A stretch of 64,000 nucleotides of DNA from Cladopsammia gracilis (Eukaryota; Cnidaria; Anthozoa; Scleractinia; Dendrophylliidae), in contig JAJGOT010000030.1 of assembly GCA_022457155.1 (NCBI GenBank), forward strand, positions 2,631,001 to 2,695,000. The letters are read 5' to 3'. The position numbers and the translations under genes were made by a program. Below the pieces are notes generated by a model. The model made no database searches and was not told the origin of the DNA. It saw only the letters and a list, made by a program, of their open reading frames with translations. Shown here in pieces: positions 59,091 through 64,000 of the stretch (positions are counted from its first letter, which is position 1; every line of letters begins with the position of its first letter).

Positions 59091-60217
59091 ATAACAAATG
59101 ATGTCTCTCAAGATGATAGTAATTCACTAACTGGGAAATTTGGGGAGTCTCAGAATTGTAAATGGAGGCCATGGCAGAGTGTAGTCAAAGAATTGATATT
59201 GCATAGCAGGTTATTTCAAAACAAAAATCCCAAGTCATTTAGCTCAGAAAACAAAGAGGAGTATAGTCACACAGTTCATTGCTGCGAAAAAGGCAAGACA
59301 AGAATTTAGACCCTTAATTGGAAAGCTTTGTGACACAGACGTGGTAGAACCACTTCACATAAAGAACAATGAATGGTGTGCAGCATTTACATAGAATGCT
59401 TCTTAATGTTGCCATTTCTTTTAGTAACCTCCCCGCTACACTAAACAGCCTTAGTGAACTGCCCCCAAACTGTGCAATTTCCAGATATTTAAAGGCTATG
59501 GAAAATGATGTTAAAGCAGGGTGAATGAGAAAAACAATTGGGCAAGTGGCTCCTTGAAGACAGGGGTAAAGACAAGGATTTTACCTATCGGTTGACAGGT
59601 AAAGATTCACGGCTAATCTTGCATGGGTTTATGCATTCAGTTAAAGCAATTCAGGGTGACTCAAAGGATCCTAAGCTGCTAATTAAACTCTTGCCAATTG
59701 TCTTCATTGGTACTTAACTCAGAGATTGTGCTGCAATTTTTTCAATGTACCATCTTACTGAAGAAAATCTTGCAAAACTTCCTCAGTTATGCCACGATTA
59801 TTTTACTGCAGTTGTTATGCTTGGAGTATTAAACATTTAGTCTATGCTCACTCAATGCAAATGTTTGACAAATATGGTACAGGGCTGGGTATCAACACAA
59901 TGCAGGGCAGGGAAGCTAAACATGTACAAATTGCAAGCTTTGCTAGAAATAGCCAGTACAAACAATGTTGGTTTCAGGTTTTTAGGCATGACCACATTAG
60001 CAAGCTGTGGCTCCCCATCGAGCAACCCTCACTCTTAGCATACCATCAATCACAGGATACTCTCATTCCTACCCGCATTCGTACGGATCCCCAACATTAC
60101 TGCCACTGTGGCATGTCTAAAGAAGCTGACACTGAAAATTGTTTCTTCTGTGGACATGAACTCATGCAAGAGATCCAGAAATTCAGTGTGATGGCTAACC
60201 AACCCAAGAATATTTAA
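59091..60217 (+). pseudogene. Decayed copy of an uncharacterised multicopy gene (transposon-like)
   Basis: Protein-like segments in shifting frames: NCKWRPWQSVVKELILHSRL; FRPLIGKLCDTDVVEPLHIK; DSRLILHGFMHSVKAI; and a last open frame (59789-60217) with GINTMQGREAKH, FRHDHISKLWL and a cysteine pair motif (YCHCGMSK...CFFCGHEL). At least two frameshifts and several stops break it. The combination recalls, from memory, an unnamed family repeated in cnidarian genomes, perhaps a transposase derivative; I cannot name it. Confidence 0.5.
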
Positions 60218-60402
60218 GATATTGCCAATGAAATAATTAGCATATAAGCTGGATGTATGTTATCCCTAGTAAGATGATGTGTCAGATAGGAAATATAATT
60301 ATTAATACATCTTCAGTAATCATGACCACAACCTTTTCATCATTAGTTGATATAATTTTGATGGCTGCCAGGTCTATTCAAATACACAGTCAAAAAGATC
60401 AG

Positions 60403-60934
60403 ATGGATGGATGGATGGATGGATGGATGGATGGATGGATGGATGGATGGATGGATGGGTGGGTGGGTGGATGGGTGGGTGGGTGGGTGGGTGGGTGGGT
60501 GGGTGGGTGGGTGGGTGGGTGGGTGGGTGGGTGGGTGGGTGGGTGGATGGGTGGATGGGTGGGTGGATGGATGGATGGATGGATGGATGGATGGATGGAT
60601 GGATGGATGGGTGGATGGGTGGATGGGTGGATGGGTGGATGGGTGGATGGGTGGATGGGTGGATGGATGGATGGATGGATGGATGGATGGATGGATGGGT
60701 GGATGGGTGGATGGATGGATGGGTGGATGGGTGGGTGGGTGGGTGGGTGGGTGGGTGGGTGGGTGGGTGGTGGGTGGGTGGGTGGGTGGATGGATGGATG
60801 GATGGATGGATGGATGGGTGGATGGGTGGATGGGTGGATGGGTGGATGGGTGGGTGGGTGGGTGGATGGGTGGATGGATGGATGGATGGATGGATGGGTG
60901 GATGGGTGGATGGGTGGATGGGTGGATGGGTGGA
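60403..60934. repeat. (GGAT/GGGT)n compound microsatellite, about 530 bp
   Basis: Tetranucleotides GGAT and GGGT in alternating blocks with one phase slip near 60770. Because the unit is not a multiple of three, all three frames read endless WMDG/WVGG repeats; none is a gene. Confidence 0.97.
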
Positions 60935-60949
60935 TAGATTCATGATCCT

Positions 60950-61140
60950 TTTTGTAACGTGTTCTGTTCCTTTTTGTAACTTGTGTTCCTTTTTGTAACT
61001 TGTGTTCCTTTTTGTAACTTCTTTTGAGTTACGAAAAGGATCAAAGTTACAAAAAGGAACAAATGTTCCTTTTTGTAACTTTGCAAGTTACAAAAAGGAA
61101 CAAGTGTTCCTTATTGTAACCTGACAAAGTTACCAAAAGG
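60950..61140. repeat. GTTCCTTTTTGTAACTT repeats in both orientations
   Basis: About ten copies of (G)TTCCTTTTTGTAAC, the first four direct and the others alternating as inverted pairs. Two further copies occur at about 63670 and 63849, on the far side of the recombinase gene. Confidence 0.85.
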
Positions 61141-61333
61141 AACAATTTTATGAAACTCAAGATTAAACTGTTTAAAAGCAAAGGTCTGTTTCATATTACT
61201 CTTGAAGCTTCCAAAAACATATTCTTATGAAATGAAAGTGTGGTTAATTAAAATTTGGAGTTTTAATTACTACTTTTAGCGTTCTATTCTAGTACAAACG
61301 TTTTTCGTTCTAATTCGATTTCTGTTGTACTGT

Positions 61334-61340
61334 TATTTAC

Positions 61341-61375
<35 letters not shown>

Positions 61376-61383
61376 TCATCTAG

Positions 61384-61414
<31 letters not shown>

Positions 61415-61442
61415 CTGGCTGATTGATTGACTGATTGATTGA
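61334..61442. repeat. (TTTA)n then (TTGA)n microsatellites
   Basis: About 10 TTTA/TTAT units followed by about 12 TTGA-type units. Confidence 0.9.
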
Positions 61443-62074
61443 GTGAGTGATTATTCTGCAATAATCTGACCTAATAAGGTGTATCATGCACGAGGCAATT
61501 TTGTTAGCGATATCAGGAAACGGCTTATACCAGTAATAACCCAAGGTTAGGAAGCGCGGGCGAGGACGATGCATTGCGATTTTGGGTTAATAAAATTGTA
61601 AAAGAAAGGTGTAGTAAGTTATACTCAGTGGCGCATTGAAATAAATTTTAAAAAAGGGTGTTATACATTTTTTCGCTCTTTGGGTAGTGGAAAATTTTGG
61701 CCCCGAAAGGAAAAATGTTTTGCTTCGGTGGGCTTAAATATTTGTCCATAAGGTTAGTACGCCCCCACCCCCTGCCATACCCCTTTTCCTTCTCTATAGT
61801 TCTCACTTTAATATAGTTTTTGTTTACCAGGAAGTGTAAGTGGTGGTGTTGCATAGTGATTTTCCTAAAGCTATGAAGTGGTTGCCTACACTATAACATT
61901 CTAGAGACACTAGTTCCATTGTTTTGTTTTGTTTAGTTTTACTAATATACTGTAGTTGTTTCTTGTCGTTTCATAGTGTAAATAAAATCATTCTAGGTTA
62001 TAAATTGTAAGTATTGATTGATTGAAGATGAATTGATGTAATGCAACCATGATTTATTTCAAAATTATAAGCAG
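61443..62074. other. Upstream region or intron of the recombinase gene
   Basis: No coding exon recognised. It ends in AAAATTATAAGCAG, a plausible acceptor for the exon starting at 62075. Confidence 0.4.
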
Positions 62075-62088
62075 GAAACCTCGCAAAC

Positions 62089-63207
62089 ATGACGTTGGGG
62101 GAGCTAGCCAAAGCAACGCCAGATAACGATCAGATGGTGGTCACTGTCAAGAAACACAAGACGTTAACCTCTCTTGGACCAGCTCACCTGGTGCTGAGCC
62201 CAACCATATACACGTGGCTGAAGGCCTTTGTGAAGTTTATGCGAAACGAAATAACAGGTGCAGGGACAAGCAGCGATGACAAGGTCTTCATCAGCACCAC
62301 TGCAAACGCCATGTCATCCTCCATGGTTTCTTCACAGCTGAACTCATTTTGGCAGAAAGCGACAGACAAGGTGCTTGTCAGGGTCAATGCAGCATCGTTT
62401 AGAAAGGCAGCAGTCTCAGCTGTGCACGAAGAGCATGGGCACCTGAAGAAGGACCTAGCAGACCTGATGGGACATAATCAAAAGACAGCCGAAAAGTTCT
62501 ACCTTATACGCCAAAAGGAGAAAACCGCTGCTAAAACATCACAGGCATTGCGCAATATCATGTATAGAACCAACCAGAAGGAAGCTGAAGAAGACACGCC
62601 AGATGAGATGTCCCAACAGAGAAACAGGGAAGAAGAAACAGATGAAAGTGACAGAAATCTGGAAAGAGGTCGCCATCGCTGGACAGATGAAGAAAATGAA
62701 GCACTAAAATCTGCATTTGAAACGGCCATTAAAAACAAATCCATTGATGTACAAACGGTGAAAAAAGTCATCCAAGGGCACGAAATCCTCAACAAAATTG
62801 ATGCCAGCAAAGTAGTCGACAAAGTGAGACACTTCATACAAGAGGCGGGGTCAGAGGAAAGTATGCCCACTCTTCCGAGTGAGTCTGAAACACAGCAACA
62901 AAAACTTCAACGCATGTTCCCAACCGAAAAGCCAGAGTTGTCTTCAACAGTGAGCCGCAAGGGTGGAACTGCTTTCTCAGATTATCAAACCGAAATATAT
63001 TGGAGGCTTTTCAAGGATCTGATAGAAAGCAACGACCGGGTCACCCAAAGTTACATTAAGGCCAAGATAGAAGAGGATGACGAGGCAAGAAGGGAGATTG
63101 TAGGACTAACGCCTCAACAGCTCGTAGACAAGATCCGAACCGAGCGCCGGAAAATTGCTCGTACTGAACAAAAGAAACGAGCACGTAGCAGCCGAAAGAT
63201 ACCCTAG
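62089..63207 (+). CDS. Tyrosine-recombinase-like protein with Myb-like domain (Crypton-like)
   Basis: An uninterrupted 372-codon frame. Residues 1-150 look like the catalytic half of a tyrosine recombinase: KKHKT...GPAHLVLS, VFISTTANAMSSSMVS, ASFRKAAVSAV (box II Arg-105), ADLMGHNQKTAEKFY (His-129, candidate nucleophile Tyr-138). Residues 196-254 (RHRWTDEENEALKSAF...) form a Myb/SANT-like helix-turn-helix; the C-terminus is basic. An acceptor at 62073-62074 would extend the frame upstream (GNLAN before MTLGEL), so this is probably the last exon and the Met at 62089 internal; the N-terminal DNA-binding half would lie on earlier exons not found. Such architecture fits Crypton-type elements or genes domesticated from them. 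The intact frame suggests recent activity or selection. Confidence 0.7.
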   Translation: MTLGELAKATPDNDQMVVTVKKHKTLTSLGPAHLVLSPTIYTWLKAFVKFMRNEITGAGTSSDDKVFISTTANAMSSSMVSSQLNSFWQKATDKVLVRVNAASFRKAAVSAVHEEHGHLKKDLADLMGHNQKTAEKFYLIRQKEKTAAKTSQALRNIMYRTNQKEAEEDTPDEMSQQRNREEETDESDRNLERGRHRWTDEENEALKSAFETAIKNKSIDVQTVKKVIQGHEILNKIDASKVVDKVRHFIQEAGSEESMPTLPSESETQQQKLQRMFPTEKPELSSTVSRKGGTAFSDYQTEIYWRLFKDLIESNDRVTQSYIKAKIEEDDEARREIVGLTPQQLVDKIRTERRKIARTEQKKRARSSRKIP

Positions 63208-63518
63208 AACAGTGAAGAGGATGAGCTGATCCTGAAAGCCATGTTGAGTTAAAATATAGTTATGAATAATTAAGGAGTAAAAAAGACACTGCAACTACTG
63301 TTAGTTTGATTACGCTAAAGTTGCTCTAAGTAGAGAGCATTTTCAAAAGAAACGAGCACGTAACAGCCGAAAGACACCCTAGAACAGTGAAGAGGCTGAA
63401 CTGATCCTGAAAGCCATGTTGAGTTAAAATATAGTTATGAATAATTAAGGACTAAAAAAGACACTGCAACTACTGTTAGTTTGATTACGCTAAAGTTGCT
63501 AAAGTAGAGAGCATTTTC
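63170..63518. repeat. Tandem duplication of the 3' end of the recombinase gene
   Basis: A unit of about 175 bp (63170-63344 and 63345-63518) beginning AAAAGAAACGAGCACG contains the last 11 codons, the stop and 3' flank; the second copy ends in RKTP and a stop. Few differences, so recent. Confidence 0.85.
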
Positions 63519-64000
63519 ATTTTATATGGTTCATGTTTGATTGATTCTCTGAGGAAGAATTGATATTATTTACCAACGCTTCCGTTATTATTATTATTAT
63601 TATTAGTATTATTAACTATATAAAAATCATTGTGAGCAGCTCTCACCACGTGAAGGCCTTATTTACGGCATGTTCCTTTTTGTAACTTAATGTTTTCATT
63701 GAATAAAAAAAAAGAATATAAAGTTTTGCAAGAAATAATTGTGTTCTCCACACTCAATAAACATTATGCAACCAGGAATGAAAAGAAAATTGTCAACCGA
63801 AATTAGCCTAATAATTTTTGGAATGAAACCCTAGTTACACTCTCCAATGTTCCTTTTCGTAACATTAGCGCATTTCGAGTACATTCAGAAAGAAGCCGAA
63901 AACTGTGCTATAAATGGCGGTACAACTTTAAAACTCACACAGCACAATGCCAGATAACCAGGCTATATGATTCAATAAAAAACTGCGATAGCCAGGGTTT
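63519..64000. other. Right edge, no gene seen
   Basis: Contains an (ATT)n run near 63586-63612 and two TTCCTTTT(T/C)GTAAC motifs (63670, 63849). No exon of the FReD family appears. Confidence 0.4.

Noticed and set aside
60253..60998. Open frames of up to 230 codons on both strands
   Set aside because: They are readings of the GGAT/GGGT microsatellite in every frame ([12 protein letters not shown] repeats) with no start context or domain.

Overview
The window looks like nuclear DNA of an anthozoan cnidarian (a stony coral, corallimorph or anemone relative). It is AT-rich, its genes are split by GT-AG introns, and it is crowded with inverted-repeat transposons, a tRNA-derived SINE, LINE and Penelope-like relics and microsatellites. 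No prokaryotic signal is present. Species cannot be fixed from sequence alone.

The main content is a tandem family of secreted fibrinogen-related (FReD) lectin-like genes, all on the + strand. Gene 1 (497-5128, 5 exons, 358 aa) is signal peptide + coiled-coil + FReD. Gene 2 (16389-34163, 365 aa) and gene 3 (40460-46817, 365 aa) are signal peptide + PAN/apple + EGF + FReD. Gene 4 (54522-57447) has only the signal-peptide and PAN exons before it runs into unrelated repeats. A fifth signal-peptide exon (12471-12540) is orphaned: its downstream exons are missing and a LINE relic lies where the PAN exon would be expected. Every proposed junction keeps the reading frame. Module borders are phase 1 before PAN and before the FReD, and phase 0 between PAN and EGF.

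The cluster grew by segmental duplication. Block A (about 4.1-14.4 kb), block B (about 32.0-42.3 kb) and a partial block C (45.4-46.8 and 51.1-57.5 kb) share coding and noncoding sequence. Comparing them gives natural empty sites for many insertions, so element ends and target duplications can be read directly. The largest is a 12,142-bp insertion (19681-31822) in the EGF-FReD intron of gene 2. It has matching inverted ends, TTAA target duplications and long subterminal arrays of short repeats, including 14 copies of a 35-bp unit. It carries nested elements and no recognisable transposase. Gene 3 has the corresponding empty site.

Other mobile content includes a Penelope-like fragment with a GIY-YIG reading frame and a hammerhead-like motif; PIF/Harbinger-type elements with TTA duplications, one holding a Myb/SANT relic; TA-, TTAA- and 7 to 11-bp-duplication elements; three LINE reverse-transcriptase fragments; a spliced RPA-like zinc-ribbon frame near 49.5 kb; a decayed multicopy gene at 59.1-60.2 kb; and, at the right edge, an intact frame with a tyrosine-recombinase domain followed by a Myb-like domain (62089-63207, Crypton-like).
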